Shown here in pieces: positions 35,401 through 41,800 of a DNA stretch of 64,000 nucleotides. The stretch comes from Chitinophaga sp. H8 (GTDB lineage Bacteria; Bacteroidota; Bacteroidia; Chitinophagales; Chitinophagaceae), in the NCBI RefSeq assembly GCF_040567655.1, contig NZ_JBEXAC010000003.1, positions 248,001-312,000 of the forward strand. The letters run 5' to 3'. The notes under the pieces were generated by a model. The model did not search any database and had not been told where the DNA came from. It worked only from the letters and a program-made list of their open reading frames with translations. Position 1 is the first letter of the stretch. Each line of letters begins with the position of its first letter. The position numbers and the translations under genes were made by a program.

Positions 35401-37364
35401 CAGTGCCACTTCTTGGTAGCAGAGGCTCCAAAATCAGAGCGGTCGTTAAATTGCCGGATATACCGGTCCACGCATATGTTGCCGGTAATCGTAAATGCTG
35501 CCCGGGGAGGTAAGATCTCTATCATGGCATTTTTACGCTCACTTCTCACACAGCCATAATTGTCTACCGTAAGTATAACATCATGTACGCCCAGTCTGTC
35601 AAAAGTATGAGAGGGGTTTTCATCCGTTTCCGTAGCATTGTTATCCTGCGGAAAATCCCAGGTCCAGGAAGTACCTGGAGGGGTAGATTTATTGGTGAAT
35701 TTTACCGGCACACTTCTGCAATCCTTCAGTGGGGTGGCGCTGAAATCAACCACCGGAATTTTACCGGCGCTTACGGTAGTGGTGGCGGTACGCTTACAAC
35801 CGCTGGTGGTAGTGATTTCCAGGGTAACGGTAAAATTACCTTCTTTGGTATATTGGTGTTTAGGCTGTTGTACATTGGCAGTAGTACCATCTCCCAGATT
35901 CCAGGCATAGGAGGCCACTGCTTCACTGGCAGTAACTACGGGGGTAAAGGTGACGTCGTAGGGAATACAGCCGCCGCTGCCGCTGGTTTGTATGGTTACT
36001 TCAGGCGTATGTACCTGTATATATTTTCTGCGGGTAATAGAATCGGCACATCCGGTAGCAGTGGCTGCCCAGAGCTTTACATCAAAATCACCTTCCTGGG
36101 TGTAGGTCTTGGCCGGATGTTGTGCTGTACCGGAAGTACCATCTCCGAAAGCCCATCTCCAGGCAACAGTATTAGGGGCATTACTGGTAAAGGTAGTTTT
36201 GAATGGTGTGCTGCACCCTGCGGGAGGGGTAGCGCTGAAATCTACTTTTGGTAATTCATTTACAACGATTGTTTTGGTAGTGGATGCCTGACAGCCATCA
36301 CCACTGGAAGTAAGCTTGACGGTATAGGTGCCGGCAAGCGGGAATGTTTTAACAGCAACCGCATTGGTAGCTGTCGTGCCATCGGGAAATTCCCATAAAG
36401 TTTGCTGGGCATTGGGAGTAGAGGTATTGGTAAAAGTAAGCTCCCTGCCGGCACAGGCCACCGGTGTTACCGAAAAGTCGGCCTGCATTTTCTGTTGTAT
36501 CTCGATGAATGCCTTTTCGCTTACCGTATGCGAACAGCCGTCTGAAGTGGTAGCGGTCAGACTTACCGTAAATGATCCTTCTGCAGTATAAGTATGGGAA
36601 GGATTTACTTCCGTACTGGTTTTACCGTCTCCGAAATCCCACGTATAATTTAATGCAGCATTGCTGTTGCTGGTAGTGGTGTTGGTGAAATTTACCGTAA
36701 GTGGCGTCTGACAACTACCCCTGACATCACTTTTAAAACTGGCTACCGGGGCCTCTTGCGTGGTAATTATGGTAGATTGGCTGCTACCGCTTTTACACCC
36801 ATAACTATTTGTGACGATGCTGCTTACACTAAAACTTCCCCCACGGGTGTAAGTGTGTGTAGCGTTGGCGCCTTCTGCGGAGGTACCATCTGCAAAGTCC
36901 CATATGATCTTACTGATGGTGCCATCACCGGCGGCCGACTGATCGGTAAAGTCTATCGCCAATGGCGTACAGCCTTTTATGGCAGAGGTGGTGAATTTTA
37001 CATCTGGTTTTTTATATACTACCAGTTGATGTGTAGTAGAGATAGCGGATTTACCTGGATATTTTACGGTGAGCGTAATATCGTAGGTGCCGGGTAAATC
37101 AAAGATCCTGGCAGGATTCCATGCGGTAGAGGTGCCTGCACTGCCCAGCGTCCATGTAAAGCTTTCCGGTTGTAAGGACGGATCGGAGGCACTATTGGTA
37201 CTCAGGTTCCTGAATTGTACTGGAAAAGGGGCACAATCCCCCCATTTATCGGTGGTAAAGTCTACTGTTTGAGCGATGCTCTGTAAATGGGCGGATACAA
37301 ATACTATGATACATAGCAGTATACGCTTAAAGTTTCCCAAAGGACATAGCTGGCGGTCTCTCAT
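32457..37364 (-). CDS. Giant PKD-repeat secreted protein with T9SS type B C-terminal signal
   Basis: 1635 residues, the largest gene in the window, starting with a signal peptide ending near SIAQ (residue 32). Roughly fifteen PKD or PKD-like modules are spread from residue 35 to about 1290 (for example YTWDFGDGKTS, WRWAFGDGTS, WHWDFGDGTTS, YAWDFGDGTTS, YIWDFGDGEP). Two or three Ig-like modules (TICRGETLQLQANTAA, ATICEGRNARLSASGA) follow. The gliding-type C-terminal domain begins FLPNTFTPNNDGQNDIFYIRG and ends RGNVTLLK. It probably forms a long surface filament or adhesin. The next gene on the strand is a 950-residue protein of the same type. The repeats make assembly errors possible. Confidence 0.9.
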   Translation of the reverse strand: MRDRQLCPLGNFKRILLCIIVFVSAHLQSIAQTVDFTTDKWGDCAPFPVQFRNLSTNSASDPSLQPESFTWTLGSAGTSTAWNPARIFDLPGTYDITLTVKYPGKSAISTTHQLVVYKKPDVKFTTSAIKGCTPLAIDFTDQSAAGDGTISKIIWDFADGTSAEGANATHTYTRGGSFSVSSIVTNSYGCKSGSSQSTIITTQEAPVASFKSDVRGSCQTPLTVNFTNTTTSNSNAALNYTWDFGDGKTSTEVNPSHTYTAEGSFTVSLTATTSDGCSHTVSEKAFIEIQQKMQADFSVTPVACAGRELTFTNTSTPNAQQTLWEFPDGTTATNAVAVKTFPLAGTYTVKLTSSGDGCQASTTKTIVVNELPKVDFSATPPAGCSTPFKTTFTSNAPNTVAWRWAFGDGTSGTAQHPAKTYTQEGDFDVKLWAATATGCADSITRRKYIQVHTPEVTIQTSGSGGCIPYDVTFTPVVTASEAVASYAWNLGDGTTANVQQPKHQYTKEGNFTVTLEITTTSGCKRTATTTVSAGKIPVVDFSATPLKDCRSVPVKFTNKSTPPGTSWTWDFPQDNNATETDENPSHTFDRLGVHDVILTVDNYGCVRSERKNAMIEILPPRAAFTITGNICVDRYIRQFNDRSDFGASATKKWHWDFGDGTTSDLPSPSHTFAAPGLYNVTLTIDNGSCTSVRGAEVLVIDEKPVLKLDQDKACMGNTVKASIVPGNYNNLRVYRINWGDGVTDYIVPDKSNPDVRWSHIYTQAGTYAAALEVQDKNLCWISSPTVSIDVHGVKAAFAFEGRNCEGDEITFKDQSTASSGTSITSWVWNFGDGTSPVTFTTPTPSLVHAFNDMKVFPVALTVQDANGCASTIKRNVPIAVVKAAFGAPTDVFCLNTSYTFSNFSVTAPLTYAWDFGDGTTSSQAEPQKQYTQPGTYDVQLTVTNPVGCKAVSKMAGYIKVPDPKAAFTAPTPGESCPPVNLKFTNTSTGYDKVLWDLGDGSSSTDVDASHNYIRPGTYNVVLEVTGLGGCKSTSQPTAITIKGPDGRITAGPATGCVPMAGVLQSQGVTDAVKYIWDFGDGEPFETTSTPIAPAHTYTKPGIFYPRLILEDADGCRVAALGDDKIIADKVTAAFTVDASQACDGGVVNFKDNSKSLTQDQLGLPMTYAWDFGIPGRNDDVSTSPNPSFTYDEVNTFQAKLITTSSYGCTNETTLPVLIEPKPLARIMPVSPLCEGASVQLTGKDDKNLPDTKWMWTVGTDKTYPVEVPPSFAFDQPGNTPVHLEIRNASGNCPSVADATIMVHPFPTLNASPKLTTICRGETLQLQANTAAGTTVTWTDYNISDIHSVSPKVNPLTDTVYRVLAESQFGCKREDEVHIQVSQPHQTTATGATICEGRNARLSASGATSYLWIPATGLDKPDVANPVASPVSTTTYQVVGYGTDKCFTDTALVTVTVNPSPVINAGPDIMAPVGSEIRIPAQGSPDITKLEWLPQTGLSCTDCLTPVVTPKTSVTYHVTATNQYGCFSMDEINIKMVCQSGAAFLPNTFTPNNDGQNDIFYIRGKGIQRVNVFRIYNRWGQLVFEKGNFNIEDPSFGWDGRFKGTLLNPDVFVYYAELVCDTNESFVLRGNVTLLK

Positions 37365-37422
37365 CGTATGGTTTGGCCTTTTCAGGCAGTTGGATAGGTT
37401 CGTCTTACTAAAGGCTAAAGTT

Positions 37423-37438
37423 AATATTTTAAAATATT
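37423..37438. promoter_or_regulatory. Perfect 16-bp palindrome between divergent genes
   Basis: AATATTTT and AAAATATT are exact inverted arms in the gap between the giant PKD gene (-) and the TPMT-like gene (+). It could be an operator, or a cruciform-prone AT tract. Confidence 0.35.
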
Positions 37439-37511
37439 GAAAGCATTATTATATCGTAAACTTTTCAAGAGTAAATTTACCCAAGCGCAATAATGGCCAA
37501 AAATTACCTAT

Positions 37512-38102
37512 ATGAACGCAGATTATTGGAATACCAGGTATATAAATGGAGAAACGGGATGGGACATGGGCACGGTGTCGCCTCCGCTCAAAGCCTATAT
37601 CGACCAGTTGGAAAACAAGGCGTTACGTATCCTGGTGCCCGGTGGAGGCAATAGTTATGAGGCTGCCTACTTATGGGAGCAGGGCTTTCGGCATGTAACT
37701 GTACTGGATATTGCTACCGTGGTAGTAGATCAGTTGCGGCAAAGATTTGCCGGAACCGGTATCCAGCTTGTGGCGCAGGACTTTTTCCTGCATGAGGCCA
37801 AATATGACCTGATATTGGAACAAACCTTCTTCTGTGCACTGGATCCTGCACTTAGAACGCAGTATGTACAGCATATGTATGATTTGCTGGATCAAGGCGG
37901 ACACCTTGCCGGCGTGCTTTTTAACAGAGAATTTGCACATTCCGGCCCGCCTTTTGGTGGTGATATGGAAGCATACAGGGCACTGTTCGGGCCATTTTTT
38001 CATTTTAATACTTTTGCACCCTGTTATAATTCACATCCTGCCCGGCAGGGGAGTGAAGTGTTTATTAACTTTACAAGATTAAATCAGCATAACCATGAAT
38101 AA
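37512..38102 (+). CDS. SAM-dependent methyltransferase, thiopurine S-methyltransferase-like
   Basis: 196 residues. The N-terminal YWNTRYINGETGWDMG and IDQLENKALRILVPGGGNSYEAAYL (motif I, G-rich SAM loop near residue 45) match the TPMT family (Methyltransf_TPMT). Later YDLILEQTFFCAL is the family post-motif II block. Bacterial members can methylate thiols and oxyanions such as tellurite or selenite; the real substrate is uncertain. The stop overlaps the start of the next gene by 8 bp, so translation is probably coupled to the exported rhodanese-thioredoxin. Confidence 0.85.
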   Translation: MNADYWNTRYINGETGWDMGTVSPPLKAYIDQLENKALRILVPGGGNSYEAAYLWEQGFRHVTVLDIATVVVDQLRQRFAGTGIQLVAQDFFLHEAKYDLILEQTFFCALDPALRTQYVQHMYDLLDQGGHLAGVLFNREFAHSGPPFGGDMEAYRALFGPFFHFNTFAPCYNSHPARQGSEVFINFTRLNQHNHE

Positions 38103-38793
38103 ATTTTTGAGACCTGCTGTGGTGGTATTGGCTTTGTTATTTGCCTGGATGTCAGGTCAGGCACAACAGACGGTGGATGTAGCTGCTTTTGAAGAAGGCA
38201 TGCAACAGCCCGGGGTACAGATTTTTGATGTGAGAACCGCCGGAGAATTTAATACAGGACACCTGCATAACGCTTTACAGGCTGATTATACTAAAAAAGA
38301 GGAGTTCAATGAGCGGGTAAAGTACCTGGATAAAGAGAAACCCGTATATGTATATTGTCTGAGTGGGGGACGCAGTAATGCTGCGGCGGCCTGGATGAGG
38401 GATAACGGATTTAAGGAAGTGGTGGAAATGCAGGGAGGGATCAATGCCTGGAAAAAAGCAGGAAAGGCATTGGATGGTGTAAAAGCAGCACCCCAAATGA
38501 CGGTTAATACTTTCTGGCAGGCAGTAAAAGCAGATAAGCTGGTATTGGTTGATGTAGGGGCCGAGTGGTGTCCTCCCTGCCGGAAAATGGAACCGGTACT
38601 GCAACAGTTTTTGCAGACCAATAAAACAGTACAACTGGTGAAAGTAGATGGTGGCCGGGACCAGGAGGTCATGAAAGCCATAGATGCCATCGCACCTCCT
38701 ACTTTCATTTTCTATAAAAATGGAAAGGAAGTATGGCGCAAAACCGGTATCGTGGATATCAGTGAACTGAATAAACTGGCTGCGAGCCGCTAG
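38095..38793 (+). CDS. Exported rhodanese-thioredoxin fusion protein
   Basis: 232 residues with a signal peptide (residues 1-24, ending MSGQAQ). A rhodanese domain (about 27-128) carries the active-site loop CLSGGRS (88-94, Cys88). A thioredoxin domain (about 135-232) carries WCPPC (158-162) and the cis-Pro motif APPTFIFYKNG. Both catalytic cysteine sites are intact. Such a fusion may transfer sulfane sulfur or reduce thiols in the periplasm. It overlaps the TPMT-like gene by 8 bp. The stop codon TAG is part of a heptad-type repeat that then forms the terminator. Confidence 0.9.
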   Translation: MNKFLRPAVVVLALLFAWMSGQAQQTVDVAAFEEGMQQPGVQIFDVRTAGEFNTGHLHNALQADYTKKEEFNERVKYLDKEKPVYVYCLSGGRSNAAAAWMRDNGFKEVVEMQGGINAWKKAGKALDGVKAAPQMTVNTFWQAVKADKLVLVDVGAEWCPPCRKMEPVLQQFLQTNKTVQLVKVDGGRDQEVMKAIDAIAPPTFIFYKNGKEVWRKTGIVDISELNKLAASR

Positions 38794-38848
38794 CTTCCAG
38801 CTGTGAGCTGATAGCTTTTAACAGTTAACTACTACTAAAGGCTATCAG
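38791..38848 (+). repeat. Heptad-repeat element 5, short form acting as terminator
   Basis: AGCT-type units begin in the stop codon of the rhodanese-thioredoxin gene (TAGCTTC, AGCTGTG, AGCTGAT, AGCTTTT). The right side is only TAAAGGCTATCAG. Unlike the other copies it lacks the AATGCAGCG core and runs straight into seven T. Confidence 0.6.
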
Positions 38849-38855
38849 TTTTTTT
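38808..38855 (+). terminator. Intrinsic terminator formed by repeat element 5
   Basis: CTGATAGCTTTTA and TAAAGGCTATCAG pair over 13 bp with one G-T wobble and are followed by TTTTTTT. Confidence 0.8.
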
Positions 38856-38930
38856 AGGGCATCACTCCCCTCAACACTCCCTCCTGTATCTTTCTCCCTA
38901 AAAGGCTTCACCTGGCCATGAGCAATTATT

Positions 38931-38996
38931 TTTCCCGATTGCGTAAATAGATTTCCCTAATCGACATGCGTGTGTTCTACGCGCTTGCCAACTTTG
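38931..38996 (+). promoter_or_regulatory. Operator-like direct-repeat element and promoter of TonB receptor 1
   Basis: Two half-related units start TTTCCCGATTGCG (38931) and TTTCCCTAATCGA (38952), 21 bp apart. A CAACTTTG box follows at 38989-38996. The same motif, ATTGCGTAAAT with flanking TTTCC, occurs at the same distance from the -7 box in front of TonB receptor 2. The other bases of the 309-bp gap 38794-39101 show no gene. Confidence 0.55.
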
Positions 38997-39026
38997 CATC
39001 CGGATTTGCAATTCCGTGTAAAAAGA

Positions 39027-39046
39027 CCGGGCATTACTATGCCCGG
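39027..39046 (+). promoter_or_regulatory. Hairpin in the 5' leader of TonB receptor 1
   Basis: CCGGGCAT and ATGCCCGG form a perfect 8-bp stem with a TACT tetraloop. There is no T tail, so it is not an obvious terminator; it lies about 55 bp before the ATG. Confidence 0.4.
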
Positions 39047-39101
39047 ATAATACCGGTTGCAGACAAACATTACTCATCAGCCATCTCCTAAAAATATAAG
39101 G

Positions 39102-41537
39102 ATGAAAGTTATTTCGCAAATTATACTCCTGCTCTTTCTCATTGCTGCAGGGGTACAGGCACAAAGTATTACGGGAACAATTAAAGGCACGATCACTACA
39201 AATGATGGCCAGCCTGCGGCTTATGTAAGTGTGCAGGTAAAAGGTAAAAACAGGGGTGTTGTTACGGACAACAAAGGAGAATTTATATTCCGCAAAATGC
39301 AACCCGGCCATTATAGTATACAGGTATCCCTGATCGGGTATGAATCCAATGAGCAGGAGGTAGTAGTGCAGGGCGGGCAAACGGCTACCGTTACCCTCCA
39401 GTTAAAGCTTTCTGATACACAGTTGAATGAAGTCACCGTAAAAGCTATTCAAAACAAGCTGGGTCGGAAAGAAAGTGACTACATTGCCCGTTTGCCTATC
39501 AAAAATATAGAGAACCCACAGGTGTATAATGTGGTGGGCAAAGAGTTGATGAAAGAGCAGGGGGTACTGAGTTTTGATGATGCGGTTAAAAATGCGCCGG
39601 GGGTTAACAGGCTGTGGTCTTCTACAGGCCGTCCGGAAGATGGGGCCGGTTATTTCTCTATGCGCGGTTTTGCCGTACAGCCTACTATGATCAATGGTAT
39701 TGCCGGACTTACCAACGGCGGTATTGACCCGGCCAATATAGAGCGGATCGAAACCATCAAAGGGCCTTCCGGTACCCTGTTTGGCAGCAGCCTCGTGTCT
39801 TTTGGCGGGCTGATGAATATCGTGACCAAAAAACCATATGAAACCTTTGGTGGAGAAGTGGGATATACAGCGGGTGGTTTTGGACTGAGCCGCATTACAG
39901 CGGATGTGAATACACCGCTTACTACAGATAAATCGGTATTGCTGCGGATGAATGGGGCATATCATTACGAAAAGAGTTTCCAGGATGCAGGATTTAAAAA
40001 ATCTGTTTTCCTGGCACCGAGCCTGTCTTATAAGGCGAATGACCGGCTCTCTTTCCTGGTAAACACCGAGTTTTACTCCGCAGAAAGTACTAACGCACTG
40101 ATGGTTTTCCTCAATCGTGGCCGCCAGCTGATTGCCAGAACACCGGATGAACTGGGCATAGATTTTAAACGTTCTTTTACAGACAACAGTATCTCCTACA
40201 AAACACCTGTTGTGAATATATATGGTCAGATGAACTATAAATTATCTGATAAATGGACCTCTCAAACCAGCTTGTCCAGAAGTACCAGCAAAAGCAATGG
40301 GTATTATTCCTATGTAATGTTCCTGGATGGTGGTCCTGATGGAACTAAACCACCTGCCAATGATACGTTGATCAGCCGCTATGCTTATCATCAGAACTCT
40401 ACTTCTTTGACTACAGATATACAGCAGAATTTTATTGGTGATTTTAAAATCGGCAAGATGCGTAACCGGCTGGTAGCTGGGTTAGATTTCCTCCGCATGG
40501 AAGTAGATAACGATTTCTCCCCCTACCTGCTTTTTGATTATGTAAATGTGGTCAATAAAAAGGATCCCCGTTACTCACAGCTGAACCGTCAGGCGGTAGA
40601 TGCCAGGATAGCAGCAGCTACTTCCGGGTTTACAAAAAATACCAGTACCAGGAATACATACAGTGCCTATGTATCTGATGTACTGAACATTACGGATGCA
40701 TTGATTGCTATGTTAAGCGTGCGGGTGGATTATTTTGATAATAAAGGTACGGTGGATCATACAGATGCCAGCCGCTCAGGTGATTTCAGCCAAACTACCG
40801 TATCTCCTAAATTTGGATTGGTATACCAGGTGGTGAAAAATAAGGTGAGCATATTCGCCAACTATATGAATGGTTTCCAGAATGTGCCTCCTGTAACACA
40901 GCCACTGGGTATCGACGGCAACTTCAAACCTCAGCAGGCTAACCAGTTCGAGGGTGGTATCAAGTTGGACGCACTGAACCATTTGCTCAACTTCACCGCC
41001 AGCTACTATAATATCCTGGTAGATAATATGACCCGTGGGGCCTCTATTGAAAAAGACGGGGTGACCTATAACTATACGATACAGGACGGCTCCCAGCGCA
41101 GTAAAGGAATAGAGCTGGACCTGGCAGCCAACCCTGTTCAGGGACTGAATATTGTGGCCGGATATGGTTATAACGACAGCAAAATGGAAAAGGCGGATAA
41201 AAATGTAGATGGCAGAAGACCAACCAGTGCAGGACCGGAACACCTGGCTAACCTGTGGATCAGCTATACCACCAGCGGTGGAAAACTGGAGGGTTTGGGA
41301 GCCGGGTTGGGTGGTAACTATGCCAGCAGCAATATCATTACCAATGATCTTAATACTGGCATCTTTACATTGCCTGCCTATACCATCCTGAATGGTACCA
41401 TTTTTTACAACGTAAAAAAATACCGCCTGGCCGTGAAAGTGGATAACCTGACCAATAAAGCGTATTATGGTGGATGGACCACCGTAGAAAGACAAATGCC
41501 AAGACGTGTATCCGCCAGCGTTGCCTTTAAATTTTAA
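39102..41537 (+). CDS. TonB-dependent siderophore-type receptor 1
   Basis: 811 residues from the ATG at 39102, where a signal peptide starts (MKVISQIILLLFLIAAGVQAQ). A carboxypeptidase regulatory-like domain (about 25-110, GTIKGTITTNDGQPAAYVSVQV) precedes the plug (about 130-260, containing IERIETIKGPSGTLFGSS) and a 22-strand barrel ending SASVAFKF. There is no PepSY or STN domain. Plug and barrel match the siderophore-receptor group (TIGR01783 type). It imports a ferric chelate or similar ligand using TonB energy. A related receptor lies 264 bp downstream; each has its own promoter, with a shared upstream motif. Confidence 0.9.
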   Translation: MKVISQIILLLFLIAAGVQAQSITGTIKGTITTNDGQPAAYVSVQVKGKNRGVVTDNKGEFIFRKMQPGHYSIQVSLIGYESNEQEVVVQGGQTATVTLQLKLSDTQLNEVTVKAIQNKLGRKESDYIARLPIKNIENPQVYNVVGKELMKEQGVLSFDDAVKNAPGVNRLWSSTGRPEDGAGYFSMRGFAVQPTMINGIAGLTNGGIDPANIERIETIKGPSGTLFGSSLVSFGGLMNIVTKKPYETFGGEVGYTAGGFGLSRITADVNTPLTTDKSVLLRMNGAYHYEKSFQDAGFKKSVFLAPSLSYKANDRLSFLVNTEFYSAESTNALMVFLNRGRQLIARTPDELGIDFKRSFTDNSISYKTPVVNIYGQMNYKLSDKWTSQTSLSRSTSKSNGYYSYVMFLDGGPDGTKPPANDTLISRYAYHQNSTSLTTDIQQNFIGDFKIGKMRNRLVAGLDFLRMEVDNDFSPYLLFDYVNVVNKKDPRYSQLNRQAVDARIAAATSGFTKNTSTRNTYSAYVSDVLNITDALIAMLSVRVDYFDNKGTVDHTDASRSGDFSQTTVSPKFGLVYQVVKNKVSIFANYMNGFQNVPPVTQPLGIDGNFKPQQANQFEGGIKLDALNHLLNFTASYYNILVDNMTRGASIEKDGVTYNYTIQDGSQRSKGIELDLAANPVQGLNIVAGYGYNDSKMEKADKNVDGRRPTSAGPEHLANLWISYTTSGGKLEGLGAGLGGNYASSNIITNDLNTGIFTLPAYTILNGTIFYNVKKYRLAVKVDNLTNKAYYGGWTTVERQMPRRVSASVAFKF

Positions 41538-41566
41538 GCAGGGATTTATTACTGTTCGATAACCGG

Positions 41567-41608
41567 AAAGGGGTAATTCAAAGTATTTCACTTGAATTGC
41601 CCCTTTGT
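41567..41608 (+). terminator. Intrinsic terminator of TonB receptor 1
   Basis: AAAGGGGTAATTCAA and TTGAATTGCCCCTTT form a 15-bp stem with one mismatch. The tail after the stem is TGTTATAG, so termination may be only partial. Confidence 0.6.
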
Positions 41609-41670
41609 TATAGTATGGATACTGGTCGATGTATCCTGCTGTGGTATTGTGTATCTGCCCATTGCTACTT

Positions 41671-41735
41671 TTTCCTCATTGCGTAAATCATATTCCTGAT
41701 TACGGAAATCACATAGCTGTTTCATTTATATTTTG
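41671..41735 (+). promoter_or_regulatory. Operator-like 21-bp direct repeats and promoter of TonB receptor 2
   Basis: Units starting TTTCCTCATTGCGTAAATC (41671) and ATTCCTGATTACGGAAATC (41692) match at 16 of 21 positions. An ATATTTTG box lies at 41728-41735, 57 bp from the ATTGCG start; in receptor 1 the distance is 58 bp. Tandem 21-bp (two-turn) repeats at the -35 region suggest an AraC-type activator, but no such gene is in the window. Confidence 0.6.
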
Positions 41736-41800
41736 TGCCTGCATTAATAGTGCTGAATAACACTGTTTACCTTCTCTTTTTTTATAATAACTAAAACAAT

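Noticed and set aside
35583..36254. Open frame of 223 codons opposite the giant PKD protein
   Set aside because: Same reason: antisense to a recognised repetitive gene, with no domain of its own.
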